A stretch of DNA of 64,000 nt from positions 9,911-73,910 of the forward strand of contig NZ_BAACAP010000199.1 in NCBI RefSeq assembly GCF_045865695.1. Direction: 5' to 3'. Positions 54,001-62,827 of the stretch are shown one piece after another (within the stretch, counting starts at the first letter, position 1; the number at the start of each line of letters is the position of its first letter). The notes below the pieces were generated by a model. That model had not been told where the DNA came from. It saw nothing but the letters and a program-made list of their open reading frames with translations, and ran no database searches. The translations under genes were made by a program, and so were the position numbers. This DNA comes from Scytonema sp045865695. Its GTDB lineage: Bacteria; Cyanobacteriota; Cyanobacteriia; Cyanobacteriales; Nostocaceae.

Positions 54001-54387
54001 CCAGATAACGTAAAAGATACAACCATCACGATAACCTATCATTGGTTTCATCCCAGAGAACCGAAAAGCGATAAGATTCACATCTTCAGTAATAAATCTA
54101 GGAATTGGGATTTTGAGCGAATCTCTGGAAATTCTTTCGTAACCAAGTTTGTGCCTGTCTTGAGACTGTATTTGGCTCCAAGTTAACTTACTTAACCTAT
54201 GAATTTTAAGAGCAAATGCAGCTTGGTCATCTTTGTCACATTTAGTTAAACAATATTCACCTTCTAGGTAACGTAGAGAAAATATAGGAGGTAGCTGTTC
54301 TGGAGGTATCTCTGTTTTGTCAGGTGGAGTTCTTAAATTTTTCCCTCGTTCCTTTGGTGGTTGTTTAAATTTTTTCCTGTTACTCAT
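53965..54387 (-). CDS. putative toxin partner of Panacea antitoxin
   Basis: About 140 residues, starting at ATG 54387, which overlaps the antitoxin stop by 8 bp (ATGAGTAA). The N-terminal 30 residues are polar. The C-terminal half reads FALKIHRLSKLTWSQIQSQD and LIAFRFSGMKPMIGYRDG, then FYVIWLDRNFTLYDHS, a pattern that recurs in small Panacea-linked toxin partners. The toxic activity is not deducible from the sequence. Its position downstream of, and coupled to, the antitoxin is the main support. Confidence 0.6.
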   Translation of the reverse strand: MSNRKKFKQPPKERGKNLRTPPDKTEIPPEQLPPIFSLRYLEGEYCLTKCDKDDQAAFALKIHRLSKLTWSQIQSQDRHKLGYERISRDSLKIPIPRFITEDVNLIAFRFSGMKPMIGYRDGCIFYVIWLDRNFTLYDHS

Positions 54388-54829
54388 TCGAGTCATTGAC
54401 AAGCTGGGTTTTAAAGTATTGTTTCATAGCTTGATGAGCTATAACTATATCGCCTTTATATGCATCTTTCCAAAGTTCCTCATCATGGGTCATATTTCGC
54501 AATTTCCATGCGGAAAACTGTCCGTAAACACGGTAAACCTCATCTAGTAGCTCACGAGTTGGCTTATCATATTTTGAAAAATCAATATCGTCAGGAATAG
54601 GAATCGCACCAGAAGCATAATGTTTGTATGCATGATATACTTCAGGTACAACTGGACCATGCGTCCACGCCTCTATAGGTTCAGTAAATAAGGGTTCGTC
54701 ATACAACGCCAAGTGAAACCCTTGAGCGTAGTAGACTAATTTTTGAAGCTTAAGATTAGAAATCAAATCTCCTGCTTCTTCGTCAGTTTGAGCTAGAAAA
54801 TATTTTGCAACATCATGACAGCTAAGCAT
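54380..54829 (-). CDS. Panacea (DUF4065/SocA-type) antitoxin
   Basis: A 149-residue protein of the Panacea domain family: VAKYFLAQTDEEAGDLISNL, LQKLVYYAQGFHLALYDEPL, EPIEAWTHGPVVPEVYHAYK. Panacea-domain proteins neutralise diverse unrelated toxins, acting as a versatile antitoxin. It precedes and overlaps a putative toxin gene, as in such modules. It should be complete. Confidence 0.9.
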   Translation of the reverse strand: MLSCHDVAKYFLAQTDEEAGDLISNLKLQKLVYYAQGFHLALYDEPLFTEPIEAWTHGPVVPEVYHAYKHYASGAIPIPDDIDFSKYDKPTRELLDEVYRVYGQFSAWKLRNMTHDEELWKDAYKGDIVIAHQAMKQYFKTQLVNDSNE

Positions 54830-55082
54830 TTGTGTTTCCTTCCGGATTTTAATTTTTGTTAGTATTTATTTCTGTAACCGCTATAAAAAATAATATTTTC
54901 GCTGTTGTAAAATTTTTCTTTAAAAGCTTTTAACAATCTCCAAATTTTTCTATCAATACCATTGTAATATAAAAATAATCTTTTGCCAAATTGCTTGATG
55001 TTAATTGTTAATAAAATATTTTTACTTATACGCAATTTTAACAATATCAGGCAAAGTTGCAAAAGCAAAAAGCAGAACTTTT

Positions 55083-55631
55083 TTAGTTATAATTTAACTG
55101 ATAAGTTAATAATAATACACCAGTCTGATAGGTTTTGGAATTAATTAACGATAAATTAATTGCTTTGTTACTCTTACCAAAAAGCTGTATGCCACTACCA
55201 AGGATAATAGGATAAAGTTTGATTATTAGTTCATCAATGAGTTCGTTATCTAATAAAAAACCTGCAAATGTTCCACCTCCACACAAATAAATGTCTGTGC
55301 CATCAGCTTCTTTTAATTGTTTGATAACTTCTAGTTCGTTTTGAGCGATGATTTTGACTCGCTCATCTGGTTCTGTATCGAATCTTAAGGTCTTTGAGAA
55401 TATGTAATTCTTCATATGAGGATATGCAGGTTCTCCGGGCTTTTTGCCGTATTGATAACCAAACTCATATGTTGCTTTGCCCATGACTACAGTATCGTAT
55501 GCCTTGAGGCTTTCAAAGTATTCTGTTACGTGTTCTCCTTCTGCAAACTTTAAGAAGCCATCAATTGAACCATCTTCATGAGCGATATAACTGTCAAGAG
55601 TTGTACCTACGTGATAAACAAGTTTTCTCAT
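55083..55631 (-). CDS. RibD C-terminal / dihydrofolate-reductase-like oxidoreductase
   Basis: A 182-residue protein of the bifunctional deaminase-reductase C-terminal type: KLVYHVGTTLDSYIAHEDGS, TVVMGKATYEFG, DIYLCGGGTFAGFLLDNELI and LYPIILGSGIQLF. These standalone DHFR-fold proteins (YyaP/YwjB-like) bind NADPH, but their substrate is unknown. It appears monocistronic. Confidence 0.85.
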   Translation of the reverse strand: MRKLVYHVGTTLDSYIAHEDGSIDGFLKFAEGEHVTEYFESLKAYDTVVMGKATYEFGYQYGKKPGEPAYPHMKNYIFSKTLRFDTEPDERVKIIAQNELEVIKQLKEADGTDIYLCGGGTFAGFLLDNELIDELIIKLYPIILGSGIQLFGKSNKAINLSLINSKTYQTGVLLLTYQLNYN

Positions 55632-55663
55632 TTTGATTTTCCTTTAAACAAATAAGTAATACT

Positions 55664-55825
55664 CAAGCCGAGTTTACAATTGAAGTAGAACAACTTGAAG
55701 CAAGACAACGTATGAAATATGTGACATCTTTCGAGCGCATCGGTATTGAGAAAGGCAAGCAGGAAGAAGCGTTTACATTTGCTACACGCCTACTTAATCG
55801 TCGTTTAGGTGTTTTGCTTGTATAG
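55664..55825 (+). pseudogene. Rpn/DUF4351-type nuclease, C-terminal remnant
   Basis: Reading + from 55664 gives QAEFTIEVEQLEARQRMKYV, TSFERIGIEKGKQEEAFTFA, TRLLNRRLGVLLV and a TAG at 55825. This is the C-terminal helix and DUF4351-like tail of a recombination-promoting-type nuclease, with the catalytic N-terminal domain missing. There is no start codon. The fragment lies between the reductase and mutS. Confidence 0.65.
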
Positions 55826-55852
55826 TCGCGATTTCTAATCGCCCCAAGACCT

Positions 55853-58429
55853 TTATTCTAAATTTTGTAACCCTAGTGCAATTTTACTGTGCTTTTCAAT
55901 CTGTCCCATTACTTGTCTTGCTCGTTGAATAACTACTTTTGGTAAACCTGCCAATCTTCCTGCTTCAATACCATAAGATTTATCTGCACCTCCCGGTTGA
56001 ACTTGGTGCAAAAATATAATTCGATCTGGTAATTCTTTGACTGTTACCTGATAATTAGCGACGTTTGATAACAACGAAGCTAATTCGTTCAATTCATGGT
56101 AATGTGTTGCAAAAATTGTTCGCGAGCGAATTTCTGTTGCTAAGTACTCTGCGACAGCCCAAGCAATAGAAAGACCATCAAAAGTTGCTGTTCCCCTACC
56201 AATTTCATCTAACAGCACCAGTGACTTTAACGTTGCATGGTTGAGAATATTTGCTGTCTCGTTCATCTCCACCATAAAAGTAGATTGACCCGTTGCCAAA
56301 TCATCTACTGCACCGACACGAGTGAAAATGCGATCGCACACTCCCAATTGTGCTTCTCGTGCAGGAACAAAGCTTCCGATTTGTGCCATAAGTTGAATTA
56401 ATCCCACTTGTCGGAGATAACAACTTTTCCCACTTGCATTTGGTCCAGTAAGAATAACTAAATCTGGGGACTGGGAAGAAATTTCCTTTTCTCCATTCCC
56501 CAAATGAGTAGAATTCGGTACAAAGAAACCTGAAGGCAAAGACTGTTCCACTACAGGATGACGCCCATCAATAATTGTAATTTCTCGCCCTTCTGTCATC
56601 GACGGACGGCAATAACCTTGATAGATAGCCAACTCAGCCAACCCACACAAAACATCTGCTGCTGCTATTGCACGAGAAATATTGCGAATCACTTCCGCTT
56701 GCGTACCTACCTCCTCTCGCAACGCCACAAAAATTTCATATTCTGACTGGTTTAAATCATCCCGTGCTGTGAGAATTCTGGCTTCCCGTTCCTTCAATTC
56801 CGGAGTGATATAACGTTCTTCATTCACCAGCGTTTGCTTGCGGATGTAATTTGATGGTACTTGGTCGGCTTTTGCACGAGAAATCCCAATAAAGTAACCA
56901 AAAGTTTTGTTAAATCCTACCTTTAGATTAGAAATTCCCGTTCTTGCGCGTTCATCAACTTCTAAATTAGCAATCCATTTCTGGTCATCTTCAACAGTGG
57001 CGCGTCGTTCATCTAAGTGAGCATTAACTCCAGAACGAATTAATCCTCCTTCCTTAATATGTAAAGGTGGTGACTCCACTATATGAAGGCGAATTTTTTG
57101 TGCTAACTCTTCCATTCCTGATGGCACTTTTTGCAAAGCTTTTAAGAAAGGAGAACGAGCAATAGAAACCAAATTTGCTATTTGAGGCAAACGAGATAAA
57201 GAATCGGCTAAGGCTAATAAATCTCTGGCATTGGCAGTACCAGAACCAGCACGTCCTGTCAATCGTTCTATATCATAAATTTGACGCAATAACTGTCGCA
57301 ATTCTTGGCGTAGGGAATTGTTATCAACAAGTTCTTGAATCGAGTCTTGTCGTGCTCGAATACCTTTAATATCGAGCAGTGGTTGCAATAACCATCGCCG
57401 TAAAGCACGACTCCCCATTGGTGTAGAAGTTTTATCTAACGCCCAAAGGAGAGAACCAATAAAAGTTCCATCACGTACAGTTTGGGTTATTTCAAGGTTA
57501 CGCCGTGTTTGATGGTCAATAATCAGAAAATCTGTGAGAGTGTAAGTCCGTAGCGTTTGTAAGGGGATAGAGTTTTCTTTTTGCGTTTCTTCTAAATATT
57601 CTAGCAACCCTCCCGCCGCACGCACGGCAAGCGCAAGGTGTTCGCAACCCAAACCTTCCAAAGAACGGACTTTGAACTTTTGCAACAATCTGGCTCGGGC
57701 TTCGCCTTGGGAAAAGGGGACTTGCGATCGCAAGCTATAACAAAAAGATGGAGGCAAACATTCTGGTAAATGTTCCGATCTTTCGCCCGGACGCAGTAAA
57801 CTTCCCAAATCTGGGGCGTTAGTGGGAACAAGCACCTCAGCAGGCTGTAAGCGCATGAGTTCCTGCGTCAAATGCTCTGAATTACTGCCTTGAGTTGTTA
57901 AGAATTCGCCTGTAGAAATATCTGCATAAGCCAAACCCCAATAGTCACCTGCAACTACCACAGCCGCCAAGTAGTTGTTGCGGCTTGACTTGAGCATTCC
58001 TTCTTCCAATAACGTACCGGGGGTGAGAATGCGCGTCACTTCACGACGGACTAAACCTACTGCTTCCGAAGCATCTTCCACCTGATCGCAAATAACAACA
58101 GCATATCCCTTTTCTACCAACTGAGTTGTGTACCGTTCCCACGCATGATGCGGGACACCCGTCATACGTACCCTACCGACTTCTCCTCCGTGTTTGCTAG
58201 TCAGAACCAGTTCCAGTTCTCTGGATACAACAATAGCGTCTTGAAAAAATGTTTCAAAAAAATCTCCTACCCGATACAGTAGTAGAGCATGAGGATACTT
58301 TTCCTTCACTTCCACGTAGTGCTGGTACATCTTGCTGAGTTTACTGCGGTCTACCATACGGTAATCGCCGATTGGCTCATTCGGGTTGTTTGGTTCAGTT
58401 GTTTGGGGTGTAGAGTGAGAAGCGGTCAT
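55853..58429 (-). CDS. mutS: DNA mismatch repair protein MutS
   Basis: An 858-residue MutS. The mismatch-binding F-x-E motif is present (GDFFETFF, Phe57 and Glu59), preceded by a 30-residue polar extension. The ATPase core has Walker A TGPNASGKSCYLRQ, Walker B LVLLDEIGRGTATFDGLSIA and the ASP/HTH C-terminal signature LPKVVIQRARQVM. It recognises mispairs and recruits MutL. The frame is intact. Its initiation is set by ATG 58429; no partner gene is nearby. Confidence 0.95.
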   Translation of the reverse strand: MTASHSTPQTTEPNNPNEPIGDYRMVDRSKLSKMYQHYVEVKEKYPHALLLYRVGDFFETFFQDAIVVSRELELVLTSKHGGEVGRVRMTGVPHHAWERYTTQLVEKGYAVVICDQVEDASEAVGLVRREVTRILTPGTLLEEGMLKSSRNNYLAAVVVAGDYWGLAYADISTGEFLTTQGSNSEHLTQELMRLQPAEVLVPTNAPDLGSLLRPGERSEHLPECLPPSFCYSLRSQVPFSQGEARARLLQKFKVRSLEGLGCEHLALAVRAAGGLLEYLEETQKENSIPLQTLRTYTLTDFLIIDHQTRRNLEITQTVRDGTFIGSLLWALDKTSTPMGSRALRRWLLQPLLDIKGIRARQDSIQELVDNNSLRQELRQLLRQIYDIERLTGRAGSGTANARDLLALADSLSRLPQIANLVSIARSPFLKALQKVPSGMEELAQKIRLHIVESPPLHIKEGGLIRSGVNAHLDERRATVEDDQKWIANLEVDERARTGISNLKVGFNKTFGYFIGISRAKADQVPSNYIRKQTLVNEERYITPELKEREARILTARDDLNQSEYEIFVALREEVGTQAEVIRNISRAIAAADVLCGLAELAIYQGYCRPSMTEGREITIIDGRHPVVEQSLPSGFFVPNSTHLGNGEKEISSQSPDLVILTGPNASGKSCYLRQVGLIQLMAQIGSFVPAREAQLGVCDRIFTRVGAVDDLATGQSTFMVEMNETANILNHATLKSLVLLDEIGRGTATFDGLSIAWAVAEYLATEIRSRTIFATHYHELNELASLLSNVANYQVTVKELPDRIIFLHQVQPGGADKSYGIEAGRLAGLPKVVIQRARQVMGQIEKHSKIALGLQNLE

Positions 58430-58607
58430 GAGTGTCTACCAATACACAAGGCTGCCTGCCAATATCCGATGATAACGTGATGTTGGTGATACTCACAAAT
58501 TGTTTACGGTTTGTTAACTACTTAAGTTAAGTAGACCGTCACAATTAAAGTTAACTGGTTAAAGTCATCATTAGTCAATAGTCATTAGTCATTGGTAATT
58601 GACGATC

Positions 58608-58829
58608 CTAGGATCGCGATCGCGTCCCAGAGACTTGGCTCTGTTGAGAGCTGTGCCTTGCGGCTTTAATCAGATCGGCTGCTTTTTCGCCAATCATAAT
58701 GGTAGGCGCGTTCGTATTTCCTGTGGTCAACGTTGAAATGCCCAATGATTGCAAATTTTTTGCATTAACGACTTCAAAAACGTTATAATATCTAAATAAA
58801 TTCTGTGAATGGTTACTAATACCAGACAC
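58608..58829 (-). pseudogene. GMC oxidoreductase-like C-terminal remnant
   Basis: The frame reads VFEVVNAKNLQSLGISTLTT followed by NAPTIMIGEKAADLIKA, which resembles the C-terminal NAD/FAD-binding tail of GMC oxidoreductases (the NP-T-MI--AADLI pattern). The large N-terminal part is missing and no such sequence lies upstream. Low-confidence relic. Confidence 0.35.
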
Positions 58830-59009
58830 TCGCGAGTGACAATTGCATCAACCTCATGCGCTATACATAAAGTTCCCCTGTCCGCTTCTGTTACTATTTT
58901 ATTAGTGAGATAACTTTATTAAGTGTAGCTTTGAAGTACAACCTATTTGGTAAGGTTAATACAATAATCCAGAAGCTACAAAAAACATAATTTTTGCGTA
59001 GGGTGGGAG

Positions 59010-60848
59010 ATGGTTAAGCAACAAGCGACTCAACAACAAAAAATCTTAATTCTGGCAGCCAATCCCCACAGTATGCGCTTGGATAAAGAAATTAGAGAAA
59101 TTTCCGAGCGGATCGCACGCGCCGTAAGACGGGATATGTTTGAGGTTGATGTTCGGACTGCTGTTCGACCCCAGGATATTCGCAATGCGATCGCATCCAA
59201 AAAATTTACAATTGTCCATTTCTGCGGGCATGGTTTGGAGGATGGAAGTTTGCTATTAGAGGATGATGGGGGACAGCACAAGGCTGTTCCACCAGAGGGC
59301 TTGGCATCACTTTTTAAGTTATACGGGGATTATGTAAACTGTGTGCTGTTAAATGCCAGTCACTCTATCAAATCTGCTGAGGCAATTAGTAAATATATTA
59401 ACTATACGATTGGGATGAACCAGGAGATTCAGGATAAATCTGCAATCTTGTTCGCTCAAGGCTTTTACAACGCATTGAGTTACGAAACCTCAGTTACTCA
59501 AGATAGTTTTCAAAGAGCTTTTCAGGAAGGGTTAGTGGCAATTCAACTAGAAAACCTTTCCCAAGCCGAGATTCCAGTTATGAAGACAAAAATAAATATA
59601 TATAGCGATCGAAGTTTTCAATTTAGAGAGTCTACCTTTTCTAGAGAAAAAACATTTGTTAAACCAGAAGTATCTTCCTTCGATCGGCAAATAATTTCAG
59701 ACAATGAGAAACTGCTGGCAGAAAACTATCCAGATGTCGCCGTCGCTACTAGTTACAACGATCGCGCATCACTCTACCAATCCCTAGGACGGTACGCGGA
59801 AGCGGAATCGCTCTACATCAAAGCTTTGGAATTGAGGCAACGGCTGCTGGGAGAAGACCATCCGGATACCGCCACCAGTTACAACAATCTAGCAGGACTC
59901 TACGAATTCCTTGGACGGTATACGGAAGCCGAACCGCTCTACATCCAAGCATTAGAACTCAGGCAACGGCTGCTGGGAGAAGACCATCCGGATACCGCCA
60001 CCAGTTACAACAATCTGGCAGGACTCTACGAATCCCTTGGACGGTACACGGAAGCGGAAGCGCTCTACATTAAAGCTTTGGAACTAATGCAACGGCTACT
60101 GGGAGAAGAGCATCCGGATGTCGCCATCATTTACAACAATCTGGCAGGACTCTACGAATCCCTTGGACGGTACGCGGAAGCGGAAGCGCTCTACATTAAA
60201 GCTTTGGAACTCAGGCAACGGCTGCTGGGAGAAGACCATCCGGATCTCGCCACCAGTTACAACAATCTGGCAGGACTCTACAAATCCCTTGGACGGTATA
60301 CGGAAGCCGAACCGCTCTACATCAAAGCTTTGGAACTCAGGCAACGGCTGCTGGGAGAAGAGCATCCCGATGTTGCCATCATTTACAACAATCTAGCAGG
60401 ACTTTACAAATCCCTTAAACGGTACGCGGAAGCCGAAGCGCTCTACATCAAAGCTTTGGAACTAATGCAACGACTGCTGGGAGAAGATCATCCGGATATT
60501 GCCACCGGTTACAACAATCTGGCAGGACTCTACAAATCCCTTGGACGGTACACGGAAGCCGAACCGCTCTACATCAAAGCTTTGGAACTCAGGCAACGGC
60601 TGCTGGGAGAAGATCATCCGGATATTGCCACCAGTTACAACAATCTGGCAGGACTCTACAAATCCCTTGGACGGTACGCGGAAGCGGAAGCGCTCTACAT
60701 CAAAGCTTTAGAACTCAGGCAACAGCTGCTGGGAAAAGACCATCCGGATGTTGCCCAAAGTTACAACAATCTGGCAGGACTCTACGAATCCCTTGGACGG
60801 TACGCGGAAGCCGAACCTCTTTATGTGAGATTGCTTGAATGCTTGTGA
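59010..60848 (+). CDS. CHAT-related protein with inactive dyad and nine TPR repeats
   Basis: A 612-residue protein. Residues 10-185 resemble the CHAT domain of the 12.9-kb gene (KILILAANPHSMRLDKEIRE, IVHFCGHG, YTIGMNQEIQDKSAILFAQG). The His is kept (His70, His74), but the catalytic Cys is Ser117 (LLNASHS in place of LNGCYS), so it is probably inactive as a protease. A linker (185-245) leads to tetratricopeptide repeats of 42 residues (kinesin-light-chain type, SYNNLAGLYESLGRYAEAE), eight full and one partial. It ends abruptly in the ninth repeat, after a deletion that joined it to a CHAT fragment in another frame. Confidence 0.8.
   Translation: MVKQQATQQQKILILAANPHSMRLDKEIREISERIARAVRRDMFEVDVRTAVRPQDIRNAIASKKFTIVHFCGHGLEDGSLLLEDDGGQHKAVPPEGLASLFKLYGDYVNCVLLNASHSIKSAEAISKYINYTIGMNQEIQDKSAILFAQGFYNALSYETSVTQDSFQRAFQEGLVAIQLENLSQAEIPVMKTKINIYSDRSFQFRESTFSREKTFVKPEVSSFDRQIISDNEKLLAENYPDVAVATSYNDRASLYQSLGRYAEAESLYIKALELRQRLLGEDHPDTATSYNNLAGLYEFLGRYTEAEPLYIQALELRQRLLGEDHPDTATSYNNLAGLYESLGRYTEAEALYIKALELMQRLLGEEHPDVAIIYNNLAGLYESLGRYAEAEALYIKALELRQRLLGEDHPDLATSYNNLAGLYKSLGRYTEAEPLYIKALELRQRLLGEEHPDVAIIYNNLAGLYKSLKRYAEAEALYIKALELMQRLLGEDHPDIATGYNNLAGLYKSLGRYTEAEPLYIKALELRQRLLGEDHPDIATSYNNLAGLYKSLGRYAEAEALYIKALELRQQLLGKDHPDVAQSYNNLAGLYESLGRYAEAEPLYVRLLECL
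59745..60830 (+). repeat. 126-bp tandem repeats encoding TPR units
   Basis: Nine consecutive 126-bp units, each coding one 42-residue TPR, with little divergence between units. Frames on the other strand across this block are shadows of the repeat. Confidence 0.9.
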
Positions 60849-61137
60849 AACGGGATTAGGTAAGGAAATTCAAGGAGAAGGGTTGGTGGGCTTGACAAGA
60901 GGACTAATGTATGCAGGAGGAGAACGACTGGTGGTGTCCTTGTGGCAAGTTGACGATGAAGGCACATCTGTGTTTATGCAGGAATTTTACCAGCAAATGT
61001 GGCAGTCCGGGAAGTCAGCCTCGGCAGCATTGCGAGCAACACAGTTAAAAATGTGGCATTCTAAGAAATGGCGAATCTGCTTTGTTTGGACGGATGAAAA
61101 CAATGCTTATGTAGTTGAAATAGTAGATTATCACTGA
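60835..61137 (+). pseudogene. CHAT C-terminal fragment fused to HigB toxin C-terminus
   Basis: The frame begins LNACETGLGKEIQGEGLVGL and TRGLMYAGGERLVVSLWQVD, the Cys half of a CHAT protease (NACETG), and runs to QLKMWHSKK. From WRICFVWTDENNAYVVEIVDYH on, it reads as the C-terminus of a HigB toxin. The junction lies at the shared KKWRI, so a deletion removed the CHAT tail and most of higB. The beginning is fused, out of frame, to the ninth TPR. The catalytic His of this CHAT is absent. The only plausible complete neighbour is the downstream higA. Confidence 0.8.
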
Positions 61138-61152
61138 TGCATGAAAATAATT

Positions 61153-61461
61153 ATGAATAATCACCGTCTACCAAATATTCATCCAGGGGAAATCCTACAA
61201 CTAGAATTTTTAGAGCCACTAAATATCACCCCTTATCGATTAAGCAAAGATATAGGTGTAGCTCAGACACGAATTAGTGAGATTTTACAAAGAAAGCGCA
61301 GTATTACAGCAGATACAGCTTTGCGTTTATCTCGCTATTTTGGTAATAGCGCCCAGTTTTGGTTGAATTTACAAACGCAATACGACATACGCCAAGCTCT
61401 TGAAGAAAATGCAGAAGTTTACAATCAAATATCTAAACTTCCGTTTAATGATGTAGCCTGA
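61153..61461 (+). CDS. higA: HigA-type antitoxin (XRE family)
   Basis: A 102-residue HTH protein: HRLPNIHPGEILQLEFLEPL, ITPYRLSKDIGVAQTRISEI, RKRSITADTALRLSRYFGNS. This is the HigA family, which binds its own promoter and blocks HigB. ATG 61153 (MNNHRL) is chosen; the frame also opens at 61141. Its partner higB has been reduced to a 22-residue tail, so it is an orphan antitoxin. Confidence 0.9.
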   Translation: MNNHRLPNIHPGEILQLEFLEPLNITPYRLSKDIGVAQTRISEILQRKRSITADTALRLSRYFGNSAQFWLNLQTQYDIRQALEENAEVYNQISKLPFNDVA

Positions 61462-61525
61462 GTTTGGAAAGAAAAATAATACGCCCAATCTTTACAATGT
61501 AGACCGAGCGCTAATTGTAGCTTAT

Positions 61526-61708
61526 CTAGAAGTCTCTTGTAGTTTGTACAGATTCAGTTTGCTGTTCTTTTACCCTATCTATAGACTGATATTGTTTTTG
61601 AAGTTCGATGTAGTAGTTCACTAATTTCTGCGGATCATGCCCATGTTCGGAGGATATGCGGTGTCGCGCCTCTCTTATTCTCTCGATCGCTGGATCATCT
61701 TTCAACAT
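61526..61708 (-). CDS. small partner protein of PIN toxin, putative antitoxin
   Basis: A 60-residue helical protein (MLKDDPAIERIREARHRISS, NYYIELQKQYQSIDRVKEQQ). Its start overlaps the stop of the upstream PIN gene (TGATG), so the two are translationally coupled. This small family occurs next to PIN toxins of the same type in cyanobacteria, which points to an antitoxin role, in a reversed order (toxin first). Confidence 0.6.
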   Translation of the reverse strand: MLKDDPAIERIREARHRISSEHGHDPQKLVNYYIELQKQYQSIDRVKEQQTESVQTTRDF

Positions 61709-62184
61709 CAGGATTCCTCCCCCATCAATTCTAATGGAGTCACAAGCATTGGGACATATAAACCAAGCATAACGTTCAGTCGCCTAATATGACCAAATTT
61801 ATTTGCATTTGCCAAGTGCCGACAATTCCATGTCAGTAGGAAATCACATCTATGATATGAAGCTAATGCAAGATGTAAAGCATCGCCAACTGGATCTTTT
61901 GGCATAACTTGATGCTGAATGTAAGCTTGAACAATTTCAGCGATTGCTGGCTCGATAACGACGAATGGTAAACCGCTAATCAGTTCAATCGCTTCATCTT
62001 TACTAGGAAAATCACCTCTGTTAAGTTCATCTAATACTGCAACGCTGGTTACACGCCAATACTGATTGCTAGTGTTGTCCCACCACTGACGTGTCCAATT
62101 CCGACGTGCTACCATACTAGCTTCAGAGCGGATCTCATAGTAAAAGCTGGGAATAGATGTTTCAATGTAGACCTTAGGTTTCAT
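61708..62184 (-). CDS. PIN-domain nuclease, VapC-type toxin
   Basis: A 158-residue PIN protein with KVYIETSIPSFYYEIR (acidic residue is Glu in this subfamily), VAVLDELNRGDF, DPVGDALHLALASYHRCDFL and LLTWNCRHLANANKFG. All the acidic sites expected for the subfamily appear to be present, so it should be an active RNase. It forms an operon with the small downstream protein. Confidence 0.85.
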   Translation of the reverse strand: MKPKVYIETSIPSFYYEIRSEASMVARRNWTRQWWDNTSNQYWRVTSVAVLDELNRGDFPSKDEAIELISGLPFVVIEPAIAEIVQAYIQHQVMPKDPVGDALHLALASYHRCDFLLTWNCRHLANANKFGHIRRLNVMLGLYVPMLVTPLELMGEES

Positions 62185-62253
62185 TAACGATGCAAACAGT
62201 GCGGCTATTCTAAATTAGTGTTTTCTGATTCTATAAAAAAAATGTATAAAACA

Positions 62254-62673
62254 CTACTCAGCTTCTCCTATCAATGTAAATGCAGCCCATTGCAAGGGAC
62301 TACCATATTTTTGCTTAGTAGCTAGCATCGTGTTTCTTAATGCAGTGGCTTTGTCAAGTTTTTGTTGCAGATTTTTATAAAACTCGGTCATTAGGAACGC
62401 GGTAGAATCATCTGAAACCGCCCACAATGAGACGACGACACTCGGAACACCAGCACTAATCAGAGAACGTGATAAACCAATCACCCCATCACCTGTAATG
62501 CGTCCACGTCCAGTGTCGCACGCACTTAAGACGACCAACTCAGCATTCAGTTTTAAATTTAGGATTTCATTCGCTGTCAGTAAACCGTCACCCTCCTCTT
62601 TTCCCTCCTGACCAAGGGGGGATGAACGGGGGTCAGGTGCAAGATATTGCAACAGTGGCATACGATTTGTCAA
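62254..62673 (-). pseudogene. CHAT protease C-terminal fragment
   Basis: The frame covers only the C-terminal half of a CHAT domain: AELVVLSACDTGRGRITGDG, VIGLSRSLISAGVPSVVVSL, YGSPLQWAAFTLIGE. The catalytic Cys is present but the His half and any TPR region upstream are absent; the frame begins shortly after a G-rich spacer. It may be a decayed TPR-CHAT gene. A secreted protease lies just upstream on the same strand. Confidence 0.7.
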
Positions 62674-62827
62674 GGCTACTGTCTAATTCTCGCTCTCTTA
62701 CCTTTGTGCTCTTTGTGTCTTCGCGGTTCAAAAACATTTTTTAACCACAAAGACGCAAAGAGCAAGAGAGAGAATACTTGTTTTTCAATCATTACCTTGA
62801 TAGGGCTACCACCAATCCCCATCAATC

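Noticed and set aside
54859..55068. 69-codon AT-rich frame
   Set aside because: Low complexity, no start signal and no family; likely intergenic.
60096..60711. Frames on both strands across the TPR block
   Set aside because: They are out-of-frame reads of the 126-bp repeat.
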